The notes: generated from the letters alone by a model not told the origin. DNA of 64,000 nt from Arachnia propionica (GCF_003932785.1 NZ_RQYT01000006.1:1-64000), one strand, 5' to 3'; shown: positions 1 through 9,581, counted from the first letter of the stretch. Program-made: numbers and translations.

Positions 1-132
1 CGAGGATCGGCACGGTGGCCCCTTGGCAAGGCGGACGACGAAGAGCGCACTGGATCGTGCGTTCGAGGAGGACAACACGGCCGGGGGGTCAACGGGGCGA
101 CCGCAGTAGATGCACCTATCCGCGCGCCCTCT
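1..132 (+). repeat. Intergenic MITE-like repeat, copy 1 (left end outside the window)
   Basis: This stretch matches the repeats at 2664-2824 and 12386-12544 almost base for base, from the segment around CTTGGCAAGGCGGACGACG to the right terminus CCGCGCGCCCTCT at 120-132. By alignment about 28 bases of the left end lie before the window. It is the most diverged copy at its left side: the internal hairpin arm TCGTCAC seen in the other copies reads TCGGCAC here. All three copies have the same orientation. No transposase is nearby. Confidence 0.85.
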
Positions 133-180
133 TACTACACCATCCGTTTCGCCGCCCTCACACGCGACCATCAAGGCAGC

Positions 181-531
181 ATGATCCCGGTGATCCTGCC
201 CATCTACGCCTTCGGCGTCTCACCCCTCCTCGTCTGGGCGCTGGTCGAGGCCCTGCTCGGTGCCATCCTCTCTCCCACCGCCCTGCTGGCCCTGTTCGTC
301 CTGGGTGTGGTCGTCTACGTCCCCGTGTACCTCCTCCAGCACCGGCTCCTGGCTCGTGAGGGCGCCTCCTTCGTCTCCCTCCTCGGCCTGGCCGTGAGCC
401 CACTCGTCGCCGTCGAGGTCGGTCTGCCGGGACTCGGGGCGTGGCCCGGCCTCGGCCAGTGGATCGCCATCGGGGTCACCGTCATCGGTATGTCCCTGGT
501 GCTCAGTCGGCAGGCCGCCGGGCGAGGCTGA
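181..531 (+). CDS. Small hydrophobic membrane protein, possibly a fragment
   Basis: Encodes 116 residues with about three or four hydrophobic segments (for example VILPIYAFGVSPLLVWALV, then two more up to residue 110), so an integral membrane protein is likely. The family is not recognised. ATG at 181 has a weak AAGG eight bases upstream. The frame stays open leftwards with no ATG or GTG start between the repeat and 181, and on through copy 1 of the repeat to position 1, so this may be the 3' remnant of a longer gene cut by the repeat. It lies antisense to the last 100 or so codons of the minus-strand cell-wall hydrolase. Its hydrophobic composition argues that the plus strand is the coding one here. 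Confidence 0.45.
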   Translation: MIPVILPIYAFGVSPLLVWALVEALLGAILSPTALLALFVLGVVVYVPVYLLQHRLLAREGASFVSLLGLAVSPLVAVEVGLPGLGAWPGLGQWIAIGVTVIGMSLVLSRQAAGRG

Positions 532-2364
532 GGAGCAGGGACGAAGGATCTCGACGTTCGCCGTCACGGCAGCATGTCCACCCGCGATGACGATGCGCCG
601 GGGCGGGTGGGCCCTGAGATGCTCGACGATCGAGTTCGGGACGCAGTGTGTGGGCACCAGAAGCAGCGGCCCCGGTTCCGTGGCCACGAGCGGACCGAGC
701 GCCAAGCCGTCTGGGAACTGTTTCCCGGTGGCGATGTAGACGGTCTCGCTCCCCTTGGGGAACTGGTGCTGAGCGGCTGCCAACGACACCTCGTAACGGT
801 CAGGTCCACCGAGTCTGGTGACCTCGACCCCCATCCTTCTGAGGGCGGTGACATCACGTTCGGGGACCGCACCGGTGCCGCCGAGCACGAAGACCCGCTT
901 GACACGAAGGTCGCGCATGGCCTGAAGGGTCGGTGCCTCCATCCCCCGCTGGGTGGTGGTCAGGAGGACCGGGCCCTTGTGGCGGGAGAACAGGGTGGCG
1001 GCGGACAGTGCATCCGGGAAGTCGCTGCCCTTGGCCAGGAAGACCGTGTCCGCCCCCTTGGGGAAGGCATGGCGCGCGGTGGCGATCGCCACCTCGTAGC
1101 GGTCGGCACCACCGTTGCGATGGACCGTGGCGCCGGTGATGGCCCGCAGTTCCCTCAGCACCTGCTCCGAGACGACGCCGTATCCGCCCTGCACGCTGAT
1201 CCTCGACGGGGCCAGTCGCCGCAGTTCCTTCTTGACCACGTCGGGGATCCGGTTCTTCTCCACCAGGAGCAGCACCCCGCCATCCTTGGCGGCAACGGCG
1301 GCACCCGTCAGGGCATCGGGGAACGCCTCACCGGAGGCGACGTGCACGGCAACCCCGGCGCCGTCGCGGTGCCTGGCCCGGGAAATGTTCACCGCGACCT
1401 CGTAGCGGTCCGCACCGCCGTGCCGGACGATCGCCGTGCGAATCGGCTCCATGACGGAGGTTCCACCCGCCACCTTGAGACGTCCCTCCGCCGAGGCCGT
1501 TCCCCCGGAGCTGGAGACCACGGCGCGGATCCGGAGCCCGTTGTCGGCGGCCGTGACCCGTCGTTGGTAGGTGCTCTTGTAGACCTTCGCCACGCTCGCT
1601 GCCTGGACCTCGCTCCAGTCGTTGCCGTTCCGCGAGACCTGCCAGCTGATGTGGCCATCCGGGTCCCCGTGGACGCTCACGATGAACTTCTGCGTGGTCC
1701 CGACCTTGGCGCTGCGATCGAGTTTTCCGAAGACCGACGGCGCCAAGGGGCGTGTCGAGTGCTTCGTGAGGTCGTACTGCTTCAGGTCGTACTGGTGCAT
1801 GATCTGGATCACGAGACTGGCATAGCCGGGATCCGTGGCGTATCCGGCCTTGTGCACCTCATGGATGAACCTCTCGGGGTTCGTCTGGTGGTCGAAGGCG
1901 GCCCGATAGCGACTGTTGTTGCGCAGGAAATGACCGTGGTCGAGGAACGAATCCGCCGGGGTGGCGTAGCTTCGGAACCTCGCCACCTCGACCCTGGGAT
2001 TGCCTGCTGCGTCGTACTCCCGGGTCTCGATCTCGTAGCAGCCGTTCTGGTAGGGGCTGGTCCGCTTGTGACACTTGATGCCGAAGAAGCTGTTCGCCTC
2101 ACGGGTCAACCGGGATCCTCCCCAGCCGGACTCGAGGATCGCCTGCGCGATGGCGACGGAGGTCGGGACGCCGAAGTCGCGTTCTCCACGTTGTGCCATC
2201 GGTACGACCCATGAGATGAACTCCCTCGGGGGTTTCTTGCTGTTCAGCTCTGCGCGGGCACTCGGCGCTGCGGCAGCCAGCCCGAGAACCGCGAGCGCAA
2301 TGGCCATGCACAGCGCCACGGCTCGGTGATTAATTGTTCCTGCTCTGTCGATCACGGGGCCCAT
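220..2364 (-). CDS. Secreted glucosaminidase-type peptidoglycan hydrolase with cell-wall-binding repeats
   Basis: ATG at 2364 gives a signal peptide with hydrophobic core AVALCMAIALAVLGLAAAA, cleaved after about residue 38. Residues about 45-195 are a FlgJ/LytF-type N-acetylglucosaminidase domain (AIAQAILESGWGGS, NSFFGIKCH, DSFLDHGHFL), which would cut glycan strands outside the cell. Residues about 200-305 look like an Ig-like linker. Three repeats of the cell wall-binding repeat 2 family follow (each starting GGxDRYEV and carrying FPDAL or FPDGL) to about residue 609. The last 105 residues are acidic, repeat-poor and lie antisense to the membrane ORF at 181-531, so the natural end is probably near 540. 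A shift of frame there would meet a stop within about 15 codons. A TTG start at 2430 is an alternative but would put 22 residues before the signal peptide. Confidence 0.8.
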   Translation of the reverse strand: MGPVIDRAGTINHRAVALCMAIALAVLGLAAAAPSARAELNSKKPPREFISWVVPMAQRGERDFGVPTSVAIAQAILESGWGGSRLTREANSFFGIKCHKRTSPYQNGCYEIETREYDAAGNPRVEVARFRSYATPADSFLDHGHFLRNNSRYRAAFDHQTNPERFIHEVHKAGYATDPGYASLVIQIMHQYDLKQYDLTKHSTRPLAPSVFGKLDRSAKVGTTQKFIVSVHGDPDGHISWQVSRNGNDWSEVQAASVAKVYKSTYQRRVTAADNGLRIRAVVSSSGGTASAEGRLKVAGGTSVMEPIRTAIVRHGGADRYEVAVNISRARHRDGAGVAVHVASGEAFPDALTGAAVAAKDGGVLLLVEKNRIPDVVKKELRRLAPSRISVQGGYGVVSEQVLRELRAITGATVHRNGGADRYEVAIATARHAFPKGADTVFLAKGSDFPDALSAATLFSRHKGPVLLTTTQRGMEAPTLQAMRDLRVKRVFVLGGTGAVPERDVTALRRMGVEVTRLGGPDRYEVSLAAAQHQFPKGSETVYIATGKQFPDGLALGPLVATEPGPLLLVPTHCVPNSIVEHLRAHPPRRIVIAGGHAAVTANVEILRPCSSASPGGLPTEHQGHTDDGDPDGDPLAEAGPRPESRQTDLDGDEWAHGQAEEGDEGGALTSQEPVLEEVHGDVDDHTQDEQGQQGGGREDGTEQGLDQRPDEEG

Positions 2365-2663
2365 CTCAGCACGCACCGGCCCGGACACCGTCAGCGGAGA
2401 TTCAAGAACAACTTGAGGTTTGCCCTCCAAAAGGATGACAACTATCGGCAGCCGCGGTCGATCACCGCATCCTTACCGGTTCCACCCACATTCCTCACAG
2501 CAACAAGTCCGACAGCCGGGCGACCACACCCCGGGACCCGCGAGGGACAAGGCACTCTGCCAAGATCCACGGCCACGCCACGGGGTGGACACCACACAAC
2601 CGCCCCCTCAACCATCCGACACCACGCCGAGAGGTCAATTTCGAACCATTCGCTCAACGCCTT
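2365..2663. other. Upstream region with no recognised feature
   Basis: About 300 bases between the hydrolase start and repeat copy 2. It probably holds the minus-strand hydrolase promoter, but no convincing -35/-10 pair was found. Short open frames here have no coding character. Confidence 0.4.
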
Positions 2664-2824
2664 AGAGGGTGCGCGGATAGGGGGATCGTGACGAGGATCG
2701 TCACGGTGACCTCATGGCAAGGCGGACGACGAAGAGCGCACTGGATCGTGCGTTCGAGGAGGACAACACAGCCAGGGGGGACACCGGGGCGACCGCAGTA
2801 GATGCACCTATCCGCGCGCCCTCT
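2664..2824 (+). repeat. Intergenic MITE-like repeat, copy 2 (complete, 161 bp)
   Basis: Begins AGAGGGTGCGCGGATAG and ends CTATCCGCGCGCCCTCT, so the two ends form a 17-base inverted repeat with one mismatch. Inside is a perfect hairpin GTGACGA-gga-TCGTCAC (2688-2704). If the element is taken as GAGGG...CCCTC, both flanks read TTA, a possible 3-bp target duplication. Copy 2 differs from copy 3 by a 1-base length change in the G-run, which breaks any shared reading frame and argues against coding. Its right end abuts the DtxR-like box at 2825. Confidence 0.88.
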
Positions 2825-2843
2825 TAAGGTTAGGCTTTCCTTG
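2825..2843 (+). promoter_or_regulatory. DtxR/IdeR-type iron box upstream of the siderophore importer
   Basis: The 19 bases TAAGGTTAGGCTTTCCTTG match the DtxR/IdeR consensus TWAGGTTAGSCTAACCTWA at 16 of 19 positions; the left half-site matches fully. It lies 27 bases before the start codon of the binding-protein gene, with the Shine-Dalgarno AGGAG between. Iron-bound DtxR-family repressor is expected to shut off the importer here. The box starts one base after the repeat ends. Confidence 0.75.
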
Positions 2844-2870
2844 ACAAAAAAGACGCCCTCAGGAGACCAC

Positions 2871-3893
2871 ATGCGTCGTACGAACCATATGCTCGCTGCC
2901 CTCATCGCCTCCGGGCTCGCGCTCAGCGCCTGCCAGGCATCGAACAGCACTCCCAGCTCGTCCACCCCTGCCGCGACCTCCCCGGCGGCCTCCTCCGCCA
3001 GCCGGGCCGGGTCCGAAGCCGTCACCGTGGTCGACAGCAGAGGGAACCAGATCACTGTCCCGACCGAGATCGACTCCGTGATCGTGACCGACAACCGACT
3101 GTTCGAGACCCTCAGTGACTGGGGTGTGAAGCTCAGCGCCGCGCCGAAGGCCATCATGTCCCCGGACTCCCCCTACGCCACCGACGAGTCCATCGTCGAC
3201 CTCGGCAACCATCGAGAGCCCAACCTCGAACTGGCGGTCGCAGCCAACCCGGATCTCATCCTCAACGGGCAACGCTTCGCGAACCACTATGACCAGCTCA
3301 AGCAGCTTCTACCGGAGGCGGCTCTCATCGATTCGGACATTGACACGGAGAAGCCGCTCGGTGACGAACTCAAACGGCAGATCACCCTGGCGGGGCAGGT
3401 CTTCGGCAAGGACGCCGAGGCCAAGGCCCTGATCGAGGACTACGACAAGGCCGTCGCCCGCGTCAAGGCGGCATACAAGCAGGACCAGAAGGTCATGGCC
3501 GTCATCACCTCCGGAGGCAAGGTGAACTACGCCGCTCCGGGTTCGGGACGCACGCTCGGCCCGGTCTTCAAGGAGCTCGGACTCACCCCATCCCTGGAAA
3601 CCGAGGGATCCAGCGACCACCAGGGTGACGAGATCTCCGTCGAGGCCATCGCCGCCTCGAACCCTGACTGGATCCTGGTCATGGACCGTGACGCCGCCGT
3701 TGGCGGGCCTGACGGCACCGAGGCCGTCCCCGCGTCGAAGGTCCTCGCCGATTCCGCCGCGCTGCAGAATGTGACCGCGGTCCAGAAACAGCAGATCATC
3801 TACATGCCGAACGACACCTACCTCAACGAGGGCATCCAGACCTACACGGAGTTCTTCAACGCCCTTGCTGACGCCATGGAGAAGTCTGCGTGA
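2871..3893 (+). CDS. Iron-siderophore ABC transporter, substrate-binding lipoprotein
   Basis: A 340-residue class III (FecB/CeuE-like) binding protein. ATG at 2871 has AGGAG six bases upstream. The N-terminus carries a lipobox (LALSAC), so the mature protein is lipid-anchored outside the membrane, followed by a Ser/Thr/Pro/Ala linker. The TonB_siderophore/Peripla_BP_2 pattern is visible: DSRGNQITVP, then NLELAVAANPDLILNGQR, and near the end QKQQIIYMP. The resemblance to CeuE/FatB proteins suggests a catecholate or petrobactin-like ferric siderophore; the substrate is inferred. It is the first gene of a four-gene operon with overlapping stops and starts, behind the DtxR-like box. No siderophore biosynthesis gene is in the window. 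Confidence 0.9.
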   Translation: MRRTNHMLAALIASGLALSACQASNSTPSSSTPAATSPAASSASRAGSEAVTVVDSRGNQITVPTEIDSVIVTDNRLFETLSDWGVKLSAAPKAIMSPDSPYATDESIVDLGNHREPNLELAVAANPDLILNGQRFANHYDQLKQLLPEAALIDSDIDTEKPLGDELKRQITLAGQVFGKDAEAKALIEDYDKAVARVKAAYKQDQKVMAVITSGGKVNYAAPGSGRTLGPVFKELGLTPSLETEGSSDHQGDEISVEAIAASNPDWILVMDRDAAVGGPDGTEAVPASKVLADSAALQNVTAVQKQQIIYMPNDTYLNEGIQTYTEFFNALADAMEKSA

Positions 3894-4891
3894 TGCTGAC
3901 CTCATCCGCCGGGGGCCCTCAGCGGGTCCCCGGCGGAACCCTGCCCCGCACCTTCACGCCCGGGCTGCTGCTGGCCCTGCTCGCGACCATCGGTCTCGCC
4001 GTGTGTTCCCTGCTCATCGGGGTCTACGACGTCCTCGGGGCCGAGGACGGAGCCCAGATGTTCAGCATCATCCGGATCCCCAGAACGGTCTCCCTGCTCC
4101 TGGCCGGCGCCTCCATGGCGATGGCGGGCCTGGTGATGCAGCAGATCACCCAGAACCGCTTCGTCGAACCCACCACCGCCGGCACGACGGAATGGGCTGG
4201 CCTCGGGCTGCTGCTGGTCCTGGTCGTTCTCCCCGGCGCACCGCTGTTGCTGAAGATGATCATCGCCGTTCTTTTCAGCTTCGTGGGAACGATGATCTTC
4301 TTCCTGGTGCTTCAGGGAGTCAAGCTCCGTTCCGCCATGATCGTCCCCATCATCGGCATCATGCTGGGTGCTGTCGTGGGTGCGGTGTCCACCTTCATCG
4401 CCCTGGCGACCAATCTGCTGCAGACCCTCAGCGTCTGGTTCATGGGGTCGTTCTCGGCAAGCATCCAGGGTCAGTACGAACCGGTCTGGGCGGTGGCCTT
4501 CGTGATGGCGGGGATCTTCATCGTCGCCGATCGCTTCACCATCGCCGGTCTCGGCAAGGACGTCGCCACCACCGTCGGGGTCAATCATCACCGTGTGGTC
4601 CTTCTCGGCACCGGGATGATCGCCGCCACCACCGGCATCATCACAGTGGTCATCGGCAACCTGCCGTTCCTCGGCCTCATCGTTCCCAACATCGTGTCAC
4701 TGTGGCGGGGCGACCACCTCCGGTCCAACCTGCCATGGGTGGCGCTGCTGGGTGCTGCGACAGTCACCCTGTGCGACATCATCGGACGCCTCGTCATCAT
4801 GCCGTTCGAGGTCCCTGTGGGCACGATTCTGTCGATACTGGGAGCTGTCGTGTTCGTCCTGCTCGTCCTGAGGCAGCGTCGCCATGGCTGA
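3893..4891 (+). CDS. Iron-siderophore ABC transporter permease (FecCD family), subunit 1
   Basis: About 332 residues with the multi-span FecCD permease layout. Visible landmarks are RIPRTVSLLLAGASMAMAGL, the typical arginine-proline entry to the core, and NLPFLGLIVPNIVSLWRG near the C-terminus, where the ATPase-coupling region lies. ATG at 3893 overlaps the previous TGA as TGATG; GTG at 3890 is also possible. It pairs with the next gene as a heterodimeric channel of the YclN/YclO or FatD/FatC kind. Confidence 0.9.
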   Translation: MLTSSAGGPQRVPGGTLPRTFTPGLLLALLATIGLAVCSLLIGVYDVLGAEDGAQMFSIIRIPRTVSLLLAGASMAMAGLVMQQITQNRFVEPTTAGTTEWAGLGLLLVLVVLPGAPLLLKMIIAVLFSFVGTMIFFLVLQGVKLRSAMIVPIIGIMLGAVVGAVSTFIALATNLLQTLSVWFMGSFSASIQGQYEPVWAVAFVMAGIFIVADRFTIAGLGKDVATTVGVNHHRVVLLGTGMIAATTGIITVVIGNLPFLGLIVPNIVSLWRGDHLRSNLPWVALLGAATVTLCDIIGRLVIMPFEVPVGTILSILGAVVFVLLVLRQRRHG

Positions 4892-5909
4892 GACGACGAT
4901 CCCGACGGCACCACGTCACGGTGCCTTCAGCACCGCGCGGCAGGCGCGACGGTACTGGGTACTGCTCGGCGTGCTCATCGTCTTGTCCATCGCGGTCTGC
5001 TTCGGCATCCTCTCCTGGTCCAACCCTCTTCCCGTGGGTTCGGAGGGTTTCTGGCGGGTCGCCGGTCTGCGGGCCAATGCGATCGCCGTCATCCTCGTGG
5101 TCACGTGGTGCCAGGCAATCGCCACCGTCGCCTTCCAGACCATCACCGCCAACCGCATCATCACGCCCTCCATCATGGGTTTCGAGTCGCTCTACCGGCT
5201 GGTGCAGACCGCCAGCGTCTACTTCTTCGGGGTCGCTGGCCTCTCTGTCACGGATGGGCCATGGCAGTACGTGCTCCAGGTCGGTCTCATGGTCCTGTTC
5301 GCCGCCATCCTCTTCGGTTGGCTGCTGACCGGTGAACGCGGCAACATCCACCAGACCCTGCTCGTCGGCATCATCATCGGGACCGGTCTGGGAGCCCTGT
5401 CGACGTACATGGCCAGATTGCTGACCCCCAGTGAGTTCGATCTCCTCACCGCCCGCCTCATCGGCAACCTCTCGAATGCGGATGTCAGTCAGCTCGGCCT
5501 GGCCCTCCCGCTCGCCGCAGGCGCCGGAGGAGCGCTGCTGCTCATGTCACGCCGACTGGACGTCCTCGCGCTGGGTCGAGGGGTTGCCACCACGCTGGGG
5601 CTGGATCATCCCCAGCAATCGCGGCGGATCCTGCTCCTCACCGCTGTCCTCATGGCGGTCTCCACCTCCCTCATCGGGCCGATGTCCTTCCTCGGCTTCC
5701 TCATCGCCATGGGGGCCTACCAGCTCGCCGACACCCACGAGCACCGTTACGTGCTCCCGATGGCCTGGTGCCTGGGGATCGTCGTGCTCGGCGGCGCCTA
5801 CTTCACCCTGCGCCACATCTTCTACGCGCAGGGAACCGTCGGGGTCATCATCGAGGCCGTCGGCGGCACCTTCTTCCTCATCCATCTGCTGCGAAAGGGA
5901 CGACTGTGA
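4884..5909 (+). CDS. Iron-siderophore ABC transporter permease (FecCD family), subunit 2
   Basis: A 341-residue FecCD permease of the YclO/FatC type. It has an N-terminal helix after a charged start (TARQARRYWVLLGVLIVLS), the family segment QTITANRIITPSIMGFESLY, and LIGPMSFLGFLIAMGAYQLA near the end. Its ATG overlaps the preceding gene by 8 bases, so the two halves of the channel are translationally coupled. Together they should carry the iron complex through the membrane using the ATPase encoded next. Confidence 0.9.
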   Translation: MAETTIPTAPRHGAFSTARQARRYWVLLGVLIVLSIAVCFGILSWSNPLPVGSEGFWRVAGLRANAIAVILVVTWCQAIATVAFQTITANRIITPSIMGFESLYRLVQTASVYFFGVAGLSVTDGPWQYVLQVGLMVLFAAILFGWLLTGERGNIHQTLLVGIIIGTGLGALSTYMARLLTPSEFDLLTARLIGNLSNADVSQLGLALPLAAGAGGALLLMSRRLDVLALGRGVATTLGLDHPQQSRRILLLTAVLMAVSTSLIGPMSFLGFLIAMGAYQLADTHEHRYVLPMAWCLGIVVLGGAYFTLRHIFYAQGTVGVIIEAVGGTFFLIHLLRKGRL

Positions 5910-6661
5910 TCAAGGTTGGCGGAGCCGTCAAGACCTACAGCGCCGAGACCGCGATCGGCCCCGTCGAACTCGAGATCCCGAGTGGCGGCATCACGGCCCT
6001 CATCGGGCCGAACGGAGCCGGTAAGTCCACCCTGCTGACCATGATCGGGCGCCTGCTCGGCCTGGACGGCGGCACCATCGAGGTGGGTGGACTCAACGTG
6101 GCGACCACCCGTTCGAAGGAGCTGGCCAAGGTCCTGTCGATCCTGAGGCAGGAGAACCACTTCGTCATGCGCTTGACCGTCAGACAGTTGGTGGGTTTCG
6201 GCCGCTTCCCCCACAGCAGTGGGCGCCTCACCCCGACAGATGTCGAGATCATCGAGAAGGCCATCTCCTTCCTCCAGTTGGAACCCCTCGCCGAGCGGTT
6301 CATCGATGAGTTGTCCGGGGGTCAGCGGCAGCGAGCCTACGTCGCCATGGTTCTGGCCCAGGACACCCAGTACCTGCTGCTGGATGAGCCCCTGAACAAT
6401 CTGGACATGGCGCACTCGGTCCAGATGATGCACCACCTCAAACGGGCCGCGACCGAACTGGGACGAACCATCGTCATCGTCGTCCACGACATCAACTTCG
6501 CAGCGAGCTACGCCGACACCATCATCGCGATGAAGAACGGGACCGTGGCAGCGATGGGGTCCCCCGAGGAACTCATCCGCGCCGACCTCCTGACGGAGAT
6601 CTTCGAGACACCGGTCGAGATCCTCGAGGGTCCCAAGGGGCCGGTGGCCGTCTACCACTGA
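5906..6661 (+). CDS. Iron-siderophore ABC transporter, ATP-binding protein
   Basis: A 251-residue FepC/YclP-type ATPase. GTG at 5906 overlaps the permease stop as GTGA. It shows Walker A GPNGAGKST, signature LSGGQRQRA, Walker B YLLLDEP, D-loop NNLD and switch histidine VVHD. It completes the importer with the lipoprotein and two permeases. The stop is four bases from the convergent leuA stop, so no separate terminator fits between them. Confidence 0.93.
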   Translation: MIKVGGAVKTYSAETAIGPVELEIPSGGITALIGPNGAGKSTLLTMIGRLLGLDGGTIEVGGLNVATTRSKELAKVLSILRQENHFVMRLTVRQLVGFGRFPHSSGRLTPTDVEIIEKAISFLQLEPLAERFIDELSGGQRQRAYVAMVLAQDTQYLLLDEPLNNLDMAHSVQMMHHLKRAATELGRTIVIVVHDINFAASYADTIIAMKNGTVAAMGSPEELIRADLLTEIFETPVEILEGPKGPVAVYH

Positions 6662-6665
6662 CCCT

Positions 6666-8399
<1,734 letters not shown>

Positions 8400-8437
8400 T
8401 CACTCCTTGCTGGGTGGGTGCCAGGCACACAGGGGCT

Positions 8438-8485
8438 CCGCAGCGAGGAGGCTGGCCGATGAATCAGGACGGGGCCTCGCTGCGG
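8438..8485 (-). promoter_or_regulatory. leuA leader hairpin and Shine-Dalgarno switch
   Basis: The arms CCGCAGCGAGG and CCTCGCTGCGG form a perfect 11-bp stem with a 26-base loop (8449-8474). Outside it, leader bases CTCCTTG (8496-8490), which are leucine codons of the leader peptide, are exactly complementary to CAAGGAG (8409-8403), the leuA Shine-Dalgarno. The two helices nest, so the folded leader would hide the ribosome-binding site. No run of U follows the stem, so control of translation rather than termination is inferred. Confidence 0.7.
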
Positions 8486-8514
8486 CATCCAAGGAGCAGG
8501 TGTGAAGGAGCCAC
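8464..8514 (-). CDS. leuA leader peptide (16 codons, three consecutive Leu)
   Basis: Reading GTG at 8514 gives MAPSHLLLGCRSEAPS then TGA. Three consecutive leucine codons (CTG CTC CTT) occur at residues 6-8. The GTG lies 7 bases after the -10 TAGCCT, where transcription should begin, so the peptide is probably translated from a leaderless mRNA; no Shine-Dalgarno is present. The stop falls in the loop of the leader hairpin. A ribosome stalled at the leucine codons would cover both the anti-Shine-Dalgarno bases and the 5' arm of the stem. Confidence 0.7.
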   Translation of the reverse strand: MAPSHLLLGCRSEAPS

Positions 8515-8521
8515 GAGGAGC

Positions 8522-8550
8522 AGGCTAGCGGCGAGCGGGGCTGGGATCAA
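8522..8550 (-). promoter_or_regulatory. leuA promoter
   Basis: On the minus strand TTGATC (8550-8545) and TAGCCT (8527-8522) are separated by exactly 17 bases, a good housekeeping sigma pattern. The predicted start, about 8514-8515, coincides with the GTG of the leader peptide. Confidence 0.6.
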
Positions 8551-8657
8551 GCCCTCTGGTCACCCCAGCAACGACTCCGATCGTCCTTCCCCTCCGAATG
8601 GAGACGACGCACCAAGCGCGAGGACGTGGCAGGATCACGGGCCGCACACCGCCTCGC

Positions 8658-9581
8658 TCAGAAACCCAGCCGATTGAGGTACTTGGTGTCCCGTTGCCAT
8701 TCCTTGAGCACCTTGACGTGCAGGTGCAGGTGCACGGGCGTGCCGAGCAAACGATTGATCTGCAGGCGCGCGGCCGTCCCGATCTCCCGCAGCCGTGATC
8801 CCTTGTGACCGATGATGATCCCCTTCTGCGATTCCCGTTCCACGACGATGGATGCGAACACGTCCAGCAGGGGACGGTCCTCGGGGCGGTCGGGCCGGGG
8901 CAGGATCTCGTCGATGACGACGGCGATGGAGTGGGGCAGCTCGTCACGGACCCCCTCCAGGGCCGCCTCCCGGATCAACTCCGCGATGAGGGTCTCCTCG
9001 GGCTCATCGGTGACCTCCCCGTCGGGGTAGTACATGGGCCCCTCCGGGAGCAGCCGCAGCAGGACGTCTCGCACCGTGTCGACCTGGTCGTGCGCCACCG
9101 CGGAGCAGGGGACGACCTCCGCCCAGGAGATCCCGAGCTCGTCCGCGAGGGCCGAGATGTCGACCAGGTGGGACAGCACGCGCTCCTTGGTGACGAGGTC
9201 CGTCTTCGTGGCCAAGGCGACCAGCTGGGGACGGTTCGCCAACTCGGCGATCTGGGTGACGATGTAGCGGTCCCCGGGCCCGATGCGTTGATCGCACGGA
9301 AGACACACGCCCACCACGTCCACCTCGGACCACGTCTCCCGCACGAGATCGTTGAGCCGCTCCCCCAGCAGCGTCCGGGGGCGGTGGAGGCCGGGGGTGT
9401 CGATGAGGACCAGCTGTCCGTCGGGGCGGGTGATGATCCCGCGGACGGCGTGCCGGGTCGTCTGGGGTTTCGACGACGCGATGGCGATCTTCTGCCCGAC
9501 GAGGGCGTTCGTCAGCGTCGACTTCCCGGCGTTGGGGCGCCCGACGAAGCAGGCGAAGCCGGAACGGAAGGTGTCAGTCAT
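8658..9581 (-). CDS. era: GTPase Era
   Basis: A 307-residue GTP-binding protein that binds 16S rRNA and assists 30S subunit maturation. G1 is GRPNAGKST (residues 14-22), G3 is DTPG (61-64), G4 is TKTD in place of the usual NKxD, and the C-terminal KH domain shows GHKGSRLREIGTAAR. The length is normal. Its start overlaps the stop of the upstream CBS-domain gene by 8 bases; era is the last gene of the phoH-ybeY-corC-era run. Confidence 0.97.
   Translation of the reverse strand: MTDTFRSGFACFVGRPNAGKSTLTNALVGQKIAIASSKPQTTRHAVRGIITRPDGQLVLIDTPGLHRPRTLLGERLNDLVRETWSEVDVVGVCLPCDQRIGPGDRYIVTQIAELANRPQLVALATKTDLVTKERVLSHLVDISALADELGISWAEVVPCSAVAHDQVDTVRDVLLRLLPEGPMYYPDGEVTDEPEETLIAELIREAALEGVRDELPHSIAVVIDEILPRPDRPEDRPLLDVFASIVVERESQKGIIIGHKGSRLREIGTAARLQINRLLGTPVHLHLHVKVLKEWQRDTKYLNRLGF

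Noticed and set aside
574-2214. A 546-codon plus-strand open frame opposite the cell-wall hydrolase
   Set aside because: It is the antisense of recognisable hydrolase and cell-wall-binding repeats, and its own protein has no domain or composition of a real gene.
2664-2824. A small protein encoded within the repeat (minus-strand reading with CIYCGRPG)
   Set aside because: The frame is broken between copies by a 1-base length change and there is no start or ribosome site.
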